A stretch of 64,000 nucleotides of DNA from Steroidobacteraceae bacterium (GCA_019634895.1 JAHCAM010000005.1:1-64000), one strand, 5' to 3'. Positions 41,937 to 51,828 are shown, counted from the stretch's first letter. Program-made: numbers and translations. The notes: generated by a model not told the origin, from the letters alone.

Positions 41937-41948
41937 GGCGGATCCGCC
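41937..41948. repeat. 12-bp perfect palindrome in a divergent intergenic region
   Basis: GGCGGATCCGCC, 18 bp upstream of the secreted hypothetical gene and 53 bp upstream of the formamidase-like gene. It could be an operator or simple GC-rich chance. Confidence 0.3.
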
Positions 41949-41988
41949 TATCAGACCCGCGCGGGCGGGAGGGGTTCCGTCGGCTGCA

Positions 41989-41994
41989 TATAAT
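41989..41994 (+). promoter_or_regulatory. -10 box for the formamidase-kynU pair
   Basis: A perfect TATAAT exactly 6 bp before ATG 42001, the spacing expected if transcription starts at the A of ATG. No recognisable -35. Confidence 0.55.
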
Positions 41995-42000
41995 GGCACG

Positions 42001-42825
42001 ATGACGATCATGCGTTTCGAGATGGCGGGCCGGCGCCTGCGCGCCGATTTCGGGGAGCCCCTCTCGATCGCGATCCCGCTGGATTTTTCCGGCCCGCAGC
42101 CGTCCTGTTTCGACGCGCCCTCGGCCACCGCGCGAGCCCTGCGAGCCGGCGGCTTCGTCGGCGACGTCCGCGCCGGCGGCAGCTGCAACTGCGAGCAGCT
42201 GACCCTGGTCCCGCATTGCAACGGCACCCACACCGAGTGCGTCGGGCACGTGACGGAGGACCGTGTCGCCATCGCCGACCGCCTGCGCGGCGGACTCTCG
42301 CTCGCGCTGCTGGTGTCGCTGCGGCCGGTGGCGGCCGCCACGGTTGCCGAGGACAGCGATCCCGCGCCCGCGCCTGACGACCTGCTGGTGACCGCCGGCG
42401 CCCTGGCCGAGGCCGTCGCCCGGCACCCGGGACCGGCGCCACAGGCGCTCGTGGTCCGCACCCTGCCGAATCCGTCCGACCGGCTGCAGCAGCGCTACCA
42501 GGGGCCCGCGCCGGCGCCCTTCCTTTCACGCCAGGCCGCGCAGTGGCTGGCGCAGGGCGGCATCGAGCACCTCGTGCTCGACCTGCCGTCCGCGGACCGC
42601 GCCGACGACGGTGGCCGGCTGACGGCGCATCGCGCCTTCTTCGGCCTGCCGCCCGGTTCCCGCCATGCGCCGGACGCCGGCCGCCCGCAGGCCACCATCA
42701 CCGAACTGGCATGGGTCGCGGCGGAGATCGCGGACGGCTGGTACCTCCTCGACCTGCAGATCCCGCCATTCCTCGCGGACGCCGCGCCCTCGCGCCCGCT
42801 GCTCTATCCGGTTCATTTCGAATGA
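42001..42825 (+). CDS. Cyclase-family metal hydrolase, probable kynurenine formamidase
   Basis: A 274-residue protein of the cyclase/KynB fold. The metal-binding signature appears as HCNGTHTECVGHV, comparable with HxGTHxDxPxH of KynB but with Glu for Asp and no Pro. A second block, HLVLDLPSADRADDGG then LTAHRAFFGL, matches the C-terminal half of the fold. It is coupled to kynureninase (ATGA), which supports hydrolysis of N-formylkynurenine. It is longer than classical KynB (about 210 residues), so another amide or lactone substrate is possible. Confidence 0.75.
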   Translation: MTIMRFEMAGRRLRADFGEPLSIAIPLDFSGPQPSCFDAPSATARALRAGGFVGDVRAGGSCNCEQLTLVPHCNGTHTECVGHVTEDRVAIADRLRGGLSLALLVSLRPVAAATVAEDSDPAPAPDDLLVTAGALAEAVARHPGPAPQALVVRTLPNPSDRLQQRYQGPAPAPFLSRQAAQWLAQGGIEHLVLDLPSADRADDGGRLTAHRAFFGLPPGSRHAPDAGRPQATITELAWVAAEIADGWYLLDLQIPPFLADAAPSRPLLYPVHFE

Positions 42826-44102
42826 GCAGCGACGCGTCGCTCGAATCGGCGCAGGCGCAGGATGCCGCCGATCCGCTGTCGCGGCTGCGCGCCGCATTCC
42901 ATGTCCCGGCGACGCCGGACGGGCGGCCCGTCACCTACCTGTGCGGCAACTCGCTCGGCCTGCAGCCGCGCCGCGCGATGGACGAGGTGGCGAAGTTCAT
43001 GCAGGAGTGGCAGCAATTGGGCGTGCTCGGCTACCACGACCCCGGGGCCGACTGGCTGAACCTGCACGAGCGCCTCGCGCCGACCGCGGCGGCGCTGGCC
43101 GGCGCGCAGCTGCCGGAAGTCGTGGTGATGCATTCGCTCACGATCAACCTGCACCTGCTGATGGCCAGCTTCTATCGGCCGACCCGCGAGCGCCATCGCA
43201 TCCTCATCGAGCAGAACGCGTTCCCGTCCGACCGCTACGCGGTGGCCTCGCAACTCGAATGGCACGGCTATGGCCGCGAGGCGCTGGTGCAGGTGGCCGC
43301 GCGTCCCGGCCAGCAGCTGCTGCAGGAGGACGACATCGCCGCCGCCATCGAGCGCGAAGGCGGGCGGCTCGCGCTGGTGCTGCTGCCCGGCGTGCAATAC
43401 CTGACTGGCCAGCGCCTTGACCTGGCGCGCCTGATCGCCGCCGCGCACCGCGTCGGCGCAGTGGCCGGGCTGGACCTCGCGCACGCGATGGGCAACGTGC
43501 CGCTCGCCCTGCACGACTGGGGCGCCGACTTCGCGGCCTGGTGCTCGTACAAGTACCTGAACGGCGGGCCCGGCGCGACCGCCGGCGCCTTCGTGCACGA
43601 GCGCCATTTCGACGCGGGCCTGCCGAAGCTCGCCGGCTGGTGGGGAAATGAGCTCGCGACGCGCTTCGACTTCGCCGAATCGATGAAGCCATATCGCGGC
43701 GCGGCCGGCTGGCAGGTCAGCAACCATCCGCTGCTCGGCATGGTGCCCCTGCTCGCCTCGTTCCCGCTGTTCGACGAGGCCGGCATGGGTGCGCTCGCCG
43801 CGCGCTCGCGCGCGCTCACGGGATACCTCGAGCGGCAGCTCGACGAGCGGCTCGGCGCGCGCATCGAGATCCTGACGCCGCGCGACCCGGCGCGCCGCGG
43901 CGCGCAGCTCTCGGTGCGGCTCGCCGGCAGCCGCGGCGGCGGCCGGGCATTGTTCGACGGGCTGATCTCGCGCGGGCTGACCTGCGACTGGCGCGAGCCG
44001 GACGTGATCCGCCTCGCCCCCGCCCCGCTCTACAATTCGTACGAGGACTGCTGGCGCGCGGTATCCATCGTCGAGGACGCGCTCAACGCCGCTCCAGCGT
44101 GA
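42822..44102 (+). CDS. kynU: Kynureninase
   Basis: PLP enzyme splitting kynurenine to anthranilate and alanine. The 426-residue product has VTYLCGNSLGLQPRRAMDEV and EWQQLGVLGYHDPGADWL. The substrate/PLP pocket is in IEQNAFPSDRYAVASQLEWH, AGLDLAHAMGNVPLALHDWG and the PLP Lys motif WCSYKYLNGGPGATAGAFVH. ATG 42822 overlaps the formamidase-like gene by ATGA. Tryptophan 2,3-dioxygenase is not in the window. The last 20 bp overlap folA on the other strand. Confidence 0.96.
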   Translation: MSSDASLESAQAQDAADPLSRLRAAFHVPATPDGRPVTYLCGNSLGLQPRRAMDEVAKFMQEWQQLGVLGYHDPGADWLNLHERLAPTAAALAGAQLPEVVVMHSLTINLHLLMASFYRPTRERHRILIEQNAFPSDRYAVASQLEWHGYGREALVQVAARPGQQLLQEDDIAAAIEREGGRLALVLLPGVQYLTGQRLDLARLIAAAHRVGAVAGLDLAHAMGNVPLALHDWGADFAAWCSYKYLNGGPGATAGAFVHERHFDAGLPKLAGWWGNELATRFDFAESMKPYRGAAGWQVSNHPLLGMVPLLASFPLFDEAGMGALAARSRALTGYLERQLDERLGARIEILTPRDPARRGAQLSVRLAGSRGGGRALFDGLISRGLTCDWREPDVIRLAPAPLYNSYEDCWRAVSIVEDALNAAPA

Positions 44103-44571
44103 CGAAGCTGTAGGGATGCGCGTGCCGCGCGTCCGCCGCATGCTCCTCGCGGAAGGTCTCGCGCCACGCGTGGCGGTCGAACCCTTCCAATCGCGTGTCG
44201 CCCGGGATGTCCGCGTGCACCTCGGTGAGCTCGACGCGCTGCACCAGCCCCCAGCAGGCGCGATAGACCTCCGCGCCGCCGATCACGAACAGCATCTGCA
44301 AGGGATCCGTCAGCGCGAGGGCCGCCTCGGGGCTCGCGACGCTCTCGCAGCCGGGTGCGCGCCAGGCCGGGTCGCGCGACAGCACGAAGTTGCGCCGCCC
44401 CGGCAGCGCGCGACCGATCGATTCCTGCGTGCGGCGGCCCATCAGCAGCGCATGGCCCATGGTCAGCGACTTGAAGCGCCTCAGGTCCTCCGGCAGCCGC
44501 CACGGCAGGCCGCCGCCGCGCCCGATGACGCCGTTGTCGGCCATCGCGACGATCGCGACCGCCGCGGCCAC
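44083..44571 (-). CDS. folA: Dihydrofolate reductase
   Basis: Regenerates tetrahydrofolate after the ThyA reaction. The 162-residue product reads AIVAMADNGVIGRGGGLPWR, then LPEDLRRFKSLTMGHALLMG, RRTQESIGRALPGRRNFVLS and MLFVIGGAEVYRACWGLVQR, ending PYSFVTLERR. GTG 44571 is 8 bp after the thyA stop and matches the usual distance to the NADPH loop. The pair thyA-folA is coupled metabolically and probably transcriptionally. Confidence 0.95.
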   Translation of the reverse strand: MAAAVAIVAMADNGVIGRGGGLPWRLPEDLRRFKSLTMGHALLMGRRTQESIGRALPGRRNFVLSRDPAWRAPGCESVASPEAALALTDPLQMLFVIGGAEVYRACWGLVQRVELTEVHADIPGDTRLEGFDRHAWRETFREEHAADARHAHPYSFVTLERR

Positions 44572-44579
44572 GCGCCTGG

Positions 44580-45374
44580 CTAGACCGCGACCGGCGCGCG
44601 GATCGCCGCGTGCGGCTCGTAGCCGACGACCTGGAAGTCCGCCACCTCGTAGGCCGCGACATCGTCCGGGCGCCGCAGCAGCGCGAGGCGCGGCAGCGGA
44701 CGCGGCTCGCGCGCGAGCTGCTCGTCGGCCTGGGCCAGATGGTTGAGGTAGAGGTGGCAGTCGCCGCCGGTCCAGATGAGATCGCCCACGGCAAGGTCGG
44801 CCTGCTGCGCCAGGATATGCGTGAGCAGGGCATAGGAGGCGATGTTGAACGGCACGCCGAGGAAGATGTCGCAGCTCCTCTGGTACACCTGGCAGGAGAG
44901 CCGGCCGCCCGCCACGTAGAACTGGAAGAAGGCGTGGCAGGGTGCGAGCGCCATCTTCTCGAGCTCGCCGACGTTCCAGGCGCTGACGATGATGCGGCGC
45001 GAGTCCGGCTCGCGCCGCAGCTGCCCGATCACGCGCGCGATCTGGTCGATCTGCCGGCCGTCGGCCGCCTGCCAGGCGCGCCACTGGCGGCCGTACACCG
45101 GCCCGAGCTCGCCGTTCGCGTCGGCCCACTCGTCCCAGATGGTGACGCCCTGCTCGCGCAGCCATTTCACGTTGGTGTCGCCGCGCAGGAACCAGAGCAG
45201 CTCGGCGATCACGGACTTCAGGTGCACGCGCTTGGTGGTCACCAGCGGAAACCCGGCCGTCAGGTCGAAGCGCATCTGGTGGCCGAACACAGCCAGCGTG
45301 CCGGTACCGGTGCGGTCCGCCTTGCGCGCACCGCGCTCGCGCACCAGGCGCATCAGGTCCAGGTACTGGCGCAT
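44580..45374 (-). CDS. thyA: Thymidylate synthase
   Basis: Converts dUMP to dTMP using methylene-THF. The product has 264 residues, the same length as the E. coli enzyme, with catalytic Cys146 in [65 protein letters not shown] and [23 protein letters not shown] 45374 overlaps the lgt stop (TGATG). Confidence 0.98.
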   Translation of the reverse strand: MRQYLDLMRLVRERGARKADRTGTGTLAVFGHQMRFDLTAGFPLVTTKRVHLKSVIAELLWFLRGDTNVKWLREQGVTIWDEWADANGELGPVYGRQWRAWQAADGRQIDQIARVIGQLRREPDSRRIIVSAWNVGELEKMALAPCHAFFQFYVAGGRLSCQVYQRSCDIFLGVPFNIASYALLTHILAQQADLAVGDLIWTGGDCHLYLNHLAQADEQLAREPRPLPRLALLRRPDDVAAYEVADFQVVGYEPHAAIRAPVAV

Positions 45375-46165
45375 CAGGCGTAGTTCCCGGATGGCTCGCG
45401 CCGCTTCACCGACCAGGCCAGCATCGCGAGCCCCGCCGCCAGCATCGGCAGCGACAGCAGCTGGCCCATCGTCAGCCAGCCGAAGGCGAGGTAGCCGAGG
45501 TGCGCATCCGGCAGGCGCACGAACTCGACCGCGAATCGGAACGCCGCATAGCCCGTCAGGAACAGGCCCGCGGGCGCCAGGCGCGCGCGCGGCTTCGACG
45601 TGAACCACCACAGCGCGGCGAACAGCACCAGGCCCTCGAGCGCGGCCTCGTAGAGCTGCGACGGATGGCGGACCTCGCCCTCGACCAGCATGCCCCAGGG
45701 CAGGTCGGTCGGCGCGCCCCACAGCTCGCCGTTGATGAAATTGCCGATGCGCCCGGCGAACAGGCCCACGGCCGGCAGCGGCGCCGTGAAGTCGAACACG
45801 TCCGCGATGCGCCGCCCGCGCCGCCTGGCGAACAGGGCGATCGCGATCATCACGCCCGCGAGGCCGCCGTGGAAGGACATGCCGCCCTCCCACACGCGCA
45901 GGATCGAGGGCGGATCGGCGCGCAGGCCCTCGAAGCCGTAGACCAGCACCCAGCCGAGCCGGCCGCCGAGGATCACGCCGATGGCGGCGAAGAAAATGAG
46001 GTCGTCCACGTCGGCCGGCTTCCAGGTCGAGCGCGGCGCCGCCGCGCGCCTGCGCGCCAGCCACCAGGCGGCGACGAACCCGGCCACGTACATGAGCCCG
46101 TACCAGTGCACCTTGACCGGGCCGATGGAGAAGGCGACCGGGTCGAACTCGGGATAGGTCAGCAT
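45374..46165 (-). CDS. lgt: Prolipoprotein diacylglyceryl transferase
   Basis: Inner-membrane enzyme that adds diacylglycerol to lipobox cysteines, needed for LolB and RlpA in this window. The 263-residue product has about seven membrane segments, [54 protein letters not shown] and the Lgt signature [20 protein letters not shown] with essential Arg and Asn. It overlaps rlmI by 7 bp and thyA by 1 bp. Confidence 0.97.
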   Translation of the reverse strand: MLTYPEFDPVAFSIGPVKVHWYGLMYVAGFVAAWWLARRRAAAPRSTWKPADVDDLIFFAAIGVILGGRLGWVLVYGFEGLRADPPSILRVWEGGMSFHGGLAGVMIAIALFARRRGRRIADVFDFTAPLPAVGLFAGRIGNFINGELWGAPTDLPWGMLVEGEVRHPSQLYEAALEGLVLFAALWWFTSKPRARLAPAGLFLTGYAAFRFAVEFVRLPDAHLGYLAFGWLTMGQLLSLPMLAAGLAMLAWSVKRREPSGNYA

Positions 46166-47385
46166 GAGTCGGTCACGCGGAACAGGAAGGCGCGCAAGTA
46201 GCGGGTCTCCTCGATCGCCGGGTGCACCGGATGATCCGGGGATTGCGCCCCGACTGCAATGAGCTGGGCGAACCGGCCGAGGTGGCGCGCCGCGCGCTGC
46301 ACGCCGTCGGTCAGCTCGCCCGGCGCCAGGTGGTAGGAACAGGAGCAGGACAGCAGCAGCCCGTCGCGGTCCAGCGTCTGCATCGCGAGCTGGTTGAGCC
46401 GGCGGTAGGCCGCCAGGCCCTTGGGATGGTCCTTGCGCCGCTTGATGAAGGCCGGCGGGTCCACGATGACGACGTCGAAGCGGCGCCGCTCGGCGGCGAA
46501 CTGCTCCAGCGCGTCGAACACGTCGCCCTGCAGCAGCTCGACGTCGAGCTCGTTCGCCTCCGCGGTCGCCGCTGCGGCTTCGAGCGCGGGCGCCGAGGAA
46601 TCCACGCAGGTGACCTCGGCCGCCCCCGCCCGCTTCGCCTGCAGGCCGAAGCTGCCGGCGTAGCTGAACAGGTCGAGCACGCGCAGGCCGCGGACGTGGC
46701 GCGCGATCATCGCGCGATTCGCCGTCTGGTCGAAGTACCAGCCGGTCTTCTGCCCGGCCGCCAGCGGCACGCGGAAGTCGACGCCGCCTTCCGGCACTTC
46801 GACGTAGTCGGGCACTTCGCCAAAGGCGGTCTCGACGTAGCGCTCGAGGCCCTCCAGCTCGCGGATCCCCGCATCGTTCTTCCACAGCATGCCCGCCGGA
46901 GCGAGCACCTTGACCAGGGCGTCCTGGATCTCGCCCTTCATCGCTTCCATGCCGGCAGTGCCGATCTGCGCGACCAGCACGTCGCCGTAGCGGTCGACCA
47001 CGAGCCCGGGCAGCAGGTCCGCCTCGCCGAAGGCCAGCCGGTAGAACGGCGTGGCATGCAGGCGCTCGCGCAGCGCGAGCGCCACCTTGAATCGGTGCAC
47101 GAGCAGCGACTTGCCCGGCGGGTACTCCGGGTCGCGGCCGAGGATCCGCGCGCTGATGAGCGTGCGCGGATTGACGTAGGCATAGCCGAGGAAGCGGTCA
47201 TGGCTCGAGCGCAGCTGCACGTGATCGCCGGGCTGGAAGGCCGTGAGCGGTGTCGTGGCGACGTTGATCTCGTTCGAGAACACCCACAGGTGCCCGGCAT
47301 GGATGCGGCGTTCCTCCTGCGGCTTGAGCAGGAGCGGCGGCAGTTCGCCGGCGGCGACGGCGGCGGTGGCGGTCTGGGCGGACAT
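46159..47385 (-). CDS. rlmI: 23S rRNA (cytosine1962-C5)-methyltransferase RlmI-type
   Basis: A 408-residue protein with an N-terminal PUA RNA-binding domain (residues about 15-95, [15 protein letters not shown]), a middle linker ([20 protein letters not shown]) and a class I SAM domain with [20 protein letters not shown], the motif [17 protein letters not shown] and Cys-rich [13 protein letters not shown]. It may modify 23S rRNA C1962; paralogues with other targets exist. ATG 47385 is favoured over GTG 47397. It is divergent from the thioredoxin-domain gene. Confidence 0.9.
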   Translation of the reverse strand: MSAQTATAAVAAGELPPLLLKPQEERRIHAGHLWVFSNEINVATTPLTAFQPGDHVQLRSSHDRFLGYAYVNPRTLISARILGRDPEYPPGKSLLVHRFKVALALRERLHATPFYRLAFGEADLLPGLVVDRYGDVLVAQIGTAGMEAMKGEIQDALVKVLAPAGMLWKNDAGIRELEGLERYVETAFGEVPDYVEVPEGGVDFRVPLAAGQKTGWYFDQTANRAMIARHVRGLRVLDLFSYAGSFGLQAKRAGAAEVTCVDSSAPALEAAAATAEANELDVELLQGDVFDALEQFAAERRRFDVVIVDPPAFIKRRKDHPKGLAAYRRLNQLAMQTLDRDGLLLSCSCSYHLAPGELTDGVQRAARHLGRFAQLIAVGAQSPDHPVHPAIEETRYLRAFLFRVTDSC

Positions 47386-47408
47386 TCGCGGGATCACGGC
47401 GCCGTGGC

Positions 47409-47414
47409 TATAGT
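47409..47414 (+). promoter_or_regulatory. -10 box for the thioredoxin-domain gene
   Basis: TATAGT 34 bp upstream of ATG 47449, in the 63-bp divergent gap with rlmI. No convincing -35. Confidence 0.4.
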
Positions 47415-47448
47415 GGCCGCAATTCTAACCGACCCCGGCCGCGACCTC

Positions 47449-49527
47449 ATGCATGCCACGACCACCGGGCGGCCGAAGAACCGGCTCGCCGGCGAGACCA
47501 GCCCCTACCTGCTCCAGCACGCGGAGAATCCGGTGGACTGGTACCCCTGGGGCGAGGAGGCGATCGGGCGGGCGCGCAGCGAAGACAGGCCCATCCTGCT
47601 GTCGATCGGGTATTCCGCCTGCCACTGGTGCCACGTCATGGCGCACGAGTCCTTCGAGGACGAGGCGACGGCCGCGGTGATGAACCGGCTGTTCGTCAAC
47701 GTGAAGGTGGACCGCGAGGAGCGCCCGGACCTCGACCGCGTGTACCAGCTCGCGCACCAGGTCCTCGCGCAGCGCGGCGGCGGCTGGCCGCTCACCATGT
47801 TCCTCGCGCCCGACGACCTGACGCCGTTCTTCGGCGGCACCTACTTCCCGAAAGAGCCGCGCTACGGCATGCCGGCTTTCACCGACCTGCTCGAGCGCGT
47901 GGCGGCGTTCTACCGCGACGAGCGCGCCAGCGTGAAGCGCCAGAACGAATCGCTGCGCAGGGTGTTCGACGACCTGGCGCCTCCGGCTGCCGCCCCGGAC
48001 CGGGCGCTGTCCGCGCAGCCGCTCGAAGCCGCCCGACGCGACCTGGAGCGCAGTTTCGACGGCGAGTACGGCGGCTTCGGCGGCGCGCCCAAGTTCCCGC
48101 ATGCCGGCGGCATCGAGCGGCTGCTGCGCAGCTGGCAGGCGGGCGCGCAGGGCCAGCAGCCGGATCTCAAGGCCCTCTACATGGCGACGCTGACGCTCAC
48201 GCGCATGGCCGAGGGCGGCCTGTTCGACCAGCTGGGCGGAGGCTTTTGCCGCTACGCGGTCGACCCGTACTGGATGATCCCGCACTTCGAGAAGATGCTC
48301 TACGACAACGGCACGCTGCTCGCGCTCTACGCGCAGGCGGCGGTCGCGACGGGCGACGCTCTGTTTCGCCGCGCGGCCGAGGACACCGCCGCCTGGGCGC
48401 TGACCGAGATGCGCGCGCCGGAAGGCGGCTTCTACGCCGCGCTCGACGCGGACTCCGAAGGCCACGAGGGGAAGTTCTACGCCTGGCAGCGCGACGAAGT
48501 GCAGTCGCTGCTGGCGGCCGACGAGTACCGCGTGCTCGCGCGCCGCTATGGGCTCGACCGCGAGCCGAACTTCGAGGGCGCCTGGCACCTGCACTCGTTC
48601 GTGCCGCTAGCGCAGGTCGCCGAGGAGGCCGGGCTCGGGCCGGTGCGGACGGCGCAACTGCTGGACTCGGGCCGCGCGAAGTTGTTCGCCGCGCGTGCGC
48701 GGCGCGTGCGCCCGGGACTCGATGACAAGATCCTCACCGGCTGGAACGGCCTCATGATCCGCGGCCTCGCGATCAGTGGCCGCGCGCTCGGCAAGGATGC
48801 GCACGTGGATGCCGCCTGTGCCGCCGCGGACTTCCTGCGCGCGAACTGCTGGCGGGACGGCGCGCTGTACGCCGCCTGGAAGGACGGCCGCGCGCGCTTC
48901 CCGGCCTACCTCGACGACCATGCGTACCTACTCGATGCGCTGCTCGAATTGCTGCAATCGCGCTTCCGGGCTGCGGACCTGGCCTTCGCCCGCGACCTCG
49001 CCGAGGCGCTGCTGGCGAAGTTCGCGGATCGCGAGCGTGGTGGCTTCTGGTTCACGGCCGAGGGCCAGGACCCGCCGCTGCACCGGCCCAGGAGCTTCGC
49101 CGACGATGCGACGCCCGGCGGCAACGGCGTCGCAGCGGCGGCATTGGCGCGCCTGGGCTGGCTGCTGGGCGAGACTCGCTACCTCGATGCGGCCGAGGCG
49201 ACCCTGCGGGCCGGATGGGAGTCCATGTCGCGCGCGCCCCAGGCGCATACGGCGCTGCTGAATGCGCTGGAGGAGTTCCACGATCCGGTCGAGATCATCG
49301 TGATCCGCGGCGAATCCCCGACGATCACGGAATGGTCGCGGGCGCTGGCGACGATCTACGCGCCGCGGCGGATGGTCGTGGCGATTCCCGCGGAAGTTGA
49401 CGGCCTGCCGGAGGCGCTGGCCGCCAAGGCGCCGCGCGGTGCCGCGGTCGCCTATGTTTGCCGCGGGCCGGTCTGCTCGGAACCGTTGGCCTCGCTGCCC
49501 GACTTGCTGGACGCGCTGCGCGGCTAG
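47449..49527 (+). CDS. Thioredoxin-domain / six-hairpin glycosidase-like protein (YyaL/SPATA20 family)
   Basis: A 692-residue protein of the DUF255 family. The N-terminal thioredoxin-like domain has [20 protein letters not shown] and the CxxC-type motif [20 protein letters not shown]. An AGE/six-hairpin region follows ([57 protein letters not shown]). The precise activity is unknown; the family is conserved from bacteria to human. No signal peptide is seen. Its stop shares the CTAG tetramer with the opposite-strand GFA-family gene. Confidence 0.9.
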   Translation: MHATTTGRPKNRLAGETSPYLLQHAENPVDWYPWGEEAIGRARSEDRPILLSIGYSACHWCHVMAHESFEDEATAAVMNRLFVNVKVDREERPDLDRVYQLAHQVLAQRGGGWPLTMFLAPDDLTPFFGGTYFPKEPRYGMPAFTDLLERVAAFYRDERASVKRQNESLRRVFDDLAPPAAAPDRALSAQPLEAARRDLERSFDGEYGGFGGAPKFPHAGGIERLLRSWQAGAQGQQPDLKALYMATLTLTRMAEGGLFDQLGGGFCRYAVDPYWMIPHFEKMLYDNGTLLALYAQAAVATGDALFRRAAEDTAAWALTEMRAPEGGFYAALDADSEGHEGKFYAWQRDEVQSLLAADEYRVLARRYGLDREPNFEGAWHLHSFVPLAQVAEEAGLGPVRTAQLLDSGRAKLFAARARRVRPGLDDKILTGWNGLMIRGLAISGRALGKDAHVDAACAAADFLRANCWRDGALYAAWKDGRARFPAYLDDHAYLLDALLELLQSRFRAADLAFARDLAEALLAKFADRERGGFWFTAEGQDPPLHRPRSFADDATPGGNGVAAAALARLGWLLGETRYLDAAEATLRAGWESMSRAPQAHTALLNALEEFHDPVEIIVIRGESPTITEWSRALATIYAPRRMVVAIPAEVDGLPEALAAKAPRGAAVAYVCRGPVCSEPLASLPDLLDALRG

Positions 49528-49958
49528 CGCTGCACGGCCTTGAACTTCGCGAGGCCTGGCTCCTCGCCCGTGTACTTCGGCAGGCCGTCGCCAGCCTCGA
49601 ACCACTCCGGGCGCTGGTCGTAGAACACGTGGCAGTCCGGCTCGCGGTCGATCGCGCCCGCGAACGCGGCGCGCGCGACGTGCACCTCGCCGGGGCACAG
49701 CGTCGAGGCGAAGAACAGCGTCGTGCCGCAGGCGCCGCAGAAGCCGCGGCGGCTCTGCTGCGACGACTGGAACCAGCGCGGCTCGGCCGAGCCCGGCAGC
49801 AGCCGGAAGCGCTCCTCGGCCGCGCCCACCCAGGTGACGAACGCGGCGCCATGCGCGGCGCGGCACCAGCGGCAATGGCAGTGCGCGCAGAACAGCGTGG
49901 GCGGCGTCACCGCGAAACGCACGGCGCCGCACAGGCATCGGCCTTCGAAGTCGCTCAC
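49524..49958 (-). CDS. GFA-family zinc protein (formaldehyde-activating enzyme-like)
   Basis: A 144-residue Cys-rich domain: CLCG near residue 8, [17 protein letters not shown] near residue 24 and [13 protein letters not shown] near residue 75. These are the zinc-binding cysteines of the GFA/CENP-V fold. The original glutathione-formaldehyde role is disputed and substrate specificity is unknown. GTG 49958 overlaps the preceding MAPEG gene as GTGA; the latter family also relates to glutathione, which is suggestive only. Confidence 0.88.
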   Translation of the reverse strand: MSDFEGRCLCGAVRFAVTPPTLFCAHCHCRWCRAAHGAAFVTWVGAAEERFRLLPGSAEPRWFQSSQQSRRGFCGACGTTLFFASTLCPGEVHVARAAFAGAIDREPDCHVFYDQRPEWFEAGDGLPKYTGEEPGLAKFKAVQR

Positions 49959-50374
49959 GCGGAGAGCCTCATGAAGAACGCGACCCACATGCCGAACAGC
50001 AGCAGCGTGCTCGTGACGTAGACGAGGAAGCGGTGCACCACGCGGTTGTAAGTGACGTGGATCAGGCTGTGCAGCGCGCGCAGCGCGACGTAGCCCCAGG
50101 CTGCCGCGGCCAGCCCGGGCGTGGAGCCGCCGGTCACGGCGATCGCGAGGCAGAGCGCATAGAACAGCACCGGGACTTCGAACAGGTTGCGGAAGTTGTC
50201 GGCGGCCGCGGTCTTCTCGAGCTGGCCCGCGGCCGCACGCACGCTCGCGAGCATCTGCGGCGCGATGCCCCTGGCGCGCATCTCGCCCAGCCGGTCGGCG
50301 TAGAGCTTGATCCAGACCAGCGCGGTGAGCAGCGCCAGCGCGCAGAATGGCAGCCAGATCGGGTCGGCGTTCAT
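49955..50374 (-). CDS. MAPEG-family membrane protein
   Basis: A 139-residue, four-helix membrane protein of the MAPEG family (eicosanoid/glutathione metabolism). The diagnostic segment NFRNLFEVPVLFYALCLAIA is present, followed by RALHSLIHVTYNRVVHRFLV. Glutathione transferase activity is possible but not shown for bacterial members of this subtype. ATG 50374 overlaps the upstream membrane protein gene (ATGA). Confidence 0.88.
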   Translation of the reverse strand: MNADPIWLPFCALALLTALVWIKLYADRLGEMRARGIAPQMLASVRAAAGQLEKTAAADNFRNLFEVPVLFYALCLAIAVTGGSTPGLAAAAWGYVALRALHSLIHVTYNRVVHRFLVYVTSTLLLFGMWVAFFMRLSA

Positions 50375-50784
50375 GTGGTCCTCCCTGGGCGATGGCGCAG
50401 GTTCACGACGGTGTACAGCAGCACCCCGCCGAACATCGCCTGCAGCCCGAGCATGCTCAACGGTCCCGGCCAGCGCCCGGCCATGGGCTCGGCGAAGAAC
50501 GCGAAGAACAGCAGCAGCGCGCTCGCGAGCACCAGCAGCGAGCCGGCGACCGCCATGCCGCGGCGCGCGGCGCCTGCCGGCAACTGGTAGTTCACGCCGA
50601 GCGCGAGGTTCACCAGCCCCGCCGCCAGGATGTAGATGTGCCGCGACCGGAACAGCAGCCGCTCGGCCCATTCCATGTCGGCGACCGGCGGATCCAGCCG
50701 TCCCATCACCTGTCCCGTGATCAGGAAGGCGACGACCGCGATCGCCCCCACGACCAGGTGCGCCATCCTGAAGCTGCCCTGCAT
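50371..50784 (-). CDS. Uncharacterised four-helix membrane protein
   Basis: A 137-residue hydrophobic protein with four predicted membrane helices (MAHLVVGAIAVVAFLITGQV; HIYILAAGLVNLALGV; MAVAGSLLVLASALLLFFAF; GLQAMFGGVLLYTVVNL). I do not recognise the family. GGGGAGGGG directly upstream of ATG 50784 is a strong ribosome-binding site. It forms a coupled three-gene unit with the MAPEG and GFA genes. Confidence 0.75.
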   Translation of the reverse strand: MQGSFRMAHLVVGAIAVVAFLITGQVMGRLDPPVADMEWAERLLFRSRHIYILAAGLVNLALGVNYQLPAGAARRGMAVAGSLLVLASALLLFFAFFAEPMAGRWPGPLSMLGLQAMFGGVLLYTVVNLRHRPGRTT

Positions 50785-50818
50785 GGCCCCTCCCCGGGCG
50801 GCGGCCTGCCGCCGGGCG

Positions 50819-50824
50819 TAAAAT
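50819..50824 (+). promoter_or_regulatory. -10 box for the threonine dehydratase gene
   Basis: TAAAAT 8 bp before ATG 50833, leaving a leader of 0-2 nt. Another near-leaderless arrangement in this window. Confidence 0.4.
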
Positions 50825-50832
50825 ACCACTCC

Positions 50833-51828
50833 ATGCATGCTGAACTCGAACCGGCGCCGCTGCCCGGCTTTGCCGACATACAGGCGGCGGCGCTGCGGCT
50901 CGCCGGGGTCGCGCTGCGCACGCCGCTGCTGGCCGGCACGCCGCTCGACGAGCACACCGGCGGGCGCGTGCTGCTCAAGCTGGAATCGCTGCAGCGCCAC
51001 GGCTCCTTCAAGATCCGCGGCGCCTACAACCGGCTCTCGCAGTTGAGCGCCAACGAGCGCAAGGCCGGCGTGGTCGCCTTCTCCTCGGGGAATCACGCGC
51101 AGGGCGTGGCGGGGGCCGCGAAGATGCTCGGCATCCGCGCCACGATCGTGATGCCGGCCGATGCGCCGCGCCTGAAACTCGAGAACACGAAGGCGCTCGG
51201 CGCCGAGGTCGTCCTTTACGACCGCTATCGCGAGGACCGCGAGGGCGTCGCGGCGCGGGTGCTGGCCGAGCGCGGCGGCACGCTGGTGCCCGCCTTCGAC
51301 GACCCGCACATCGTCGCCGGCCAGGGGACCTGCGGCCTCGAGCTCATGCAGCAGGCGGAGGAACTGGGATTCACGCCAGACCAGGTGCTGATCGGCGCCA
51401 GCGGCGGCGGGCTCCTCGCCGGCTCCGCGCTGGCGATCCGCTCGCTGTCACAGGCCACCGAAGTCTGGGCGGTAGAGCCGGAGGCCTTCGACGACATCCG
51501 CCGCTCGCTGGGCGCCGGCCGGCGGCTGGCGAACGCGCCGGAGGCGCGGACGATCTGCGACGCGCTGATGTCCTCGCCCTGCGGCGCAATCCCGTTCGCG
51601 CTCATGCGCCAGCACGTCGCCGGAGGCGTCGCCGTGAGCGACGACGAGGTACTGGCGGCGATGGAATACGCGTTCCGCAGGCTCAAGCTCGTGGTCGAGC
51701 CGGGCGGCGCGGTGGCGCTCGCCGCCGTGCTCGGCGGAAAGCTGCCGCTCGCCGGGCGCACCACCGCAATCGTGCTCACGGGGGGCAACGTGGACCCCGG
51801 GACCTTCTGCCGCGCGCTAGGGCGCTAG
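50833..51828 (+). CDS. Threonine/serine dehydratase, catabolic type
   Basis: PLP fold-type II enzyme that deaminates threonine to 2-oxobutyrate. The 331-residue length without a C-terminal ACT regulatory domain points to the catabolic (TdcB-like) or serine/threonine ammonia-lyase type and not to biosynthetic IlvA. LKLESLQRHGSFKIRGAYNR holds the PLP Lys. VAFSSGNHAQGVAGAAKMLG, the phosphate loop GASGGGLLAGSALAIRS and TAIVLTGGNVDPG also fit. The last 12 bp overlap the carbonic anhydrase gene on the other strand. Confidence 0.92.
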   Translation: MHAELEPAPLPGFADIQAAALRLAGVALRTPLLAGTPLDEHTGGRVLLKLESLQRHGSFKIRGAYNRLSQLSANERKAGVVAFSSGNHAQGVAGAAKMLGIRATIVMPADAPRLKLENTKALGAEVVLYDRYREDREGVAARVLAERGGTLVPAFDDPHIVAGQGTCGLELMQQAEELGFTPDQVLIGASGGGLLAGSALAIRSLSQATEVWAVEPEAFDDIRRSLGAGRRLANAPEARTICDALMSSPCGAIPFALMRQHVAGGVAVSDDEVLAAMEYAFRRLKLVVEPGGAVALAAVLGGKLPLAGRTTAIVLTGGNVDPGTFCRALGR

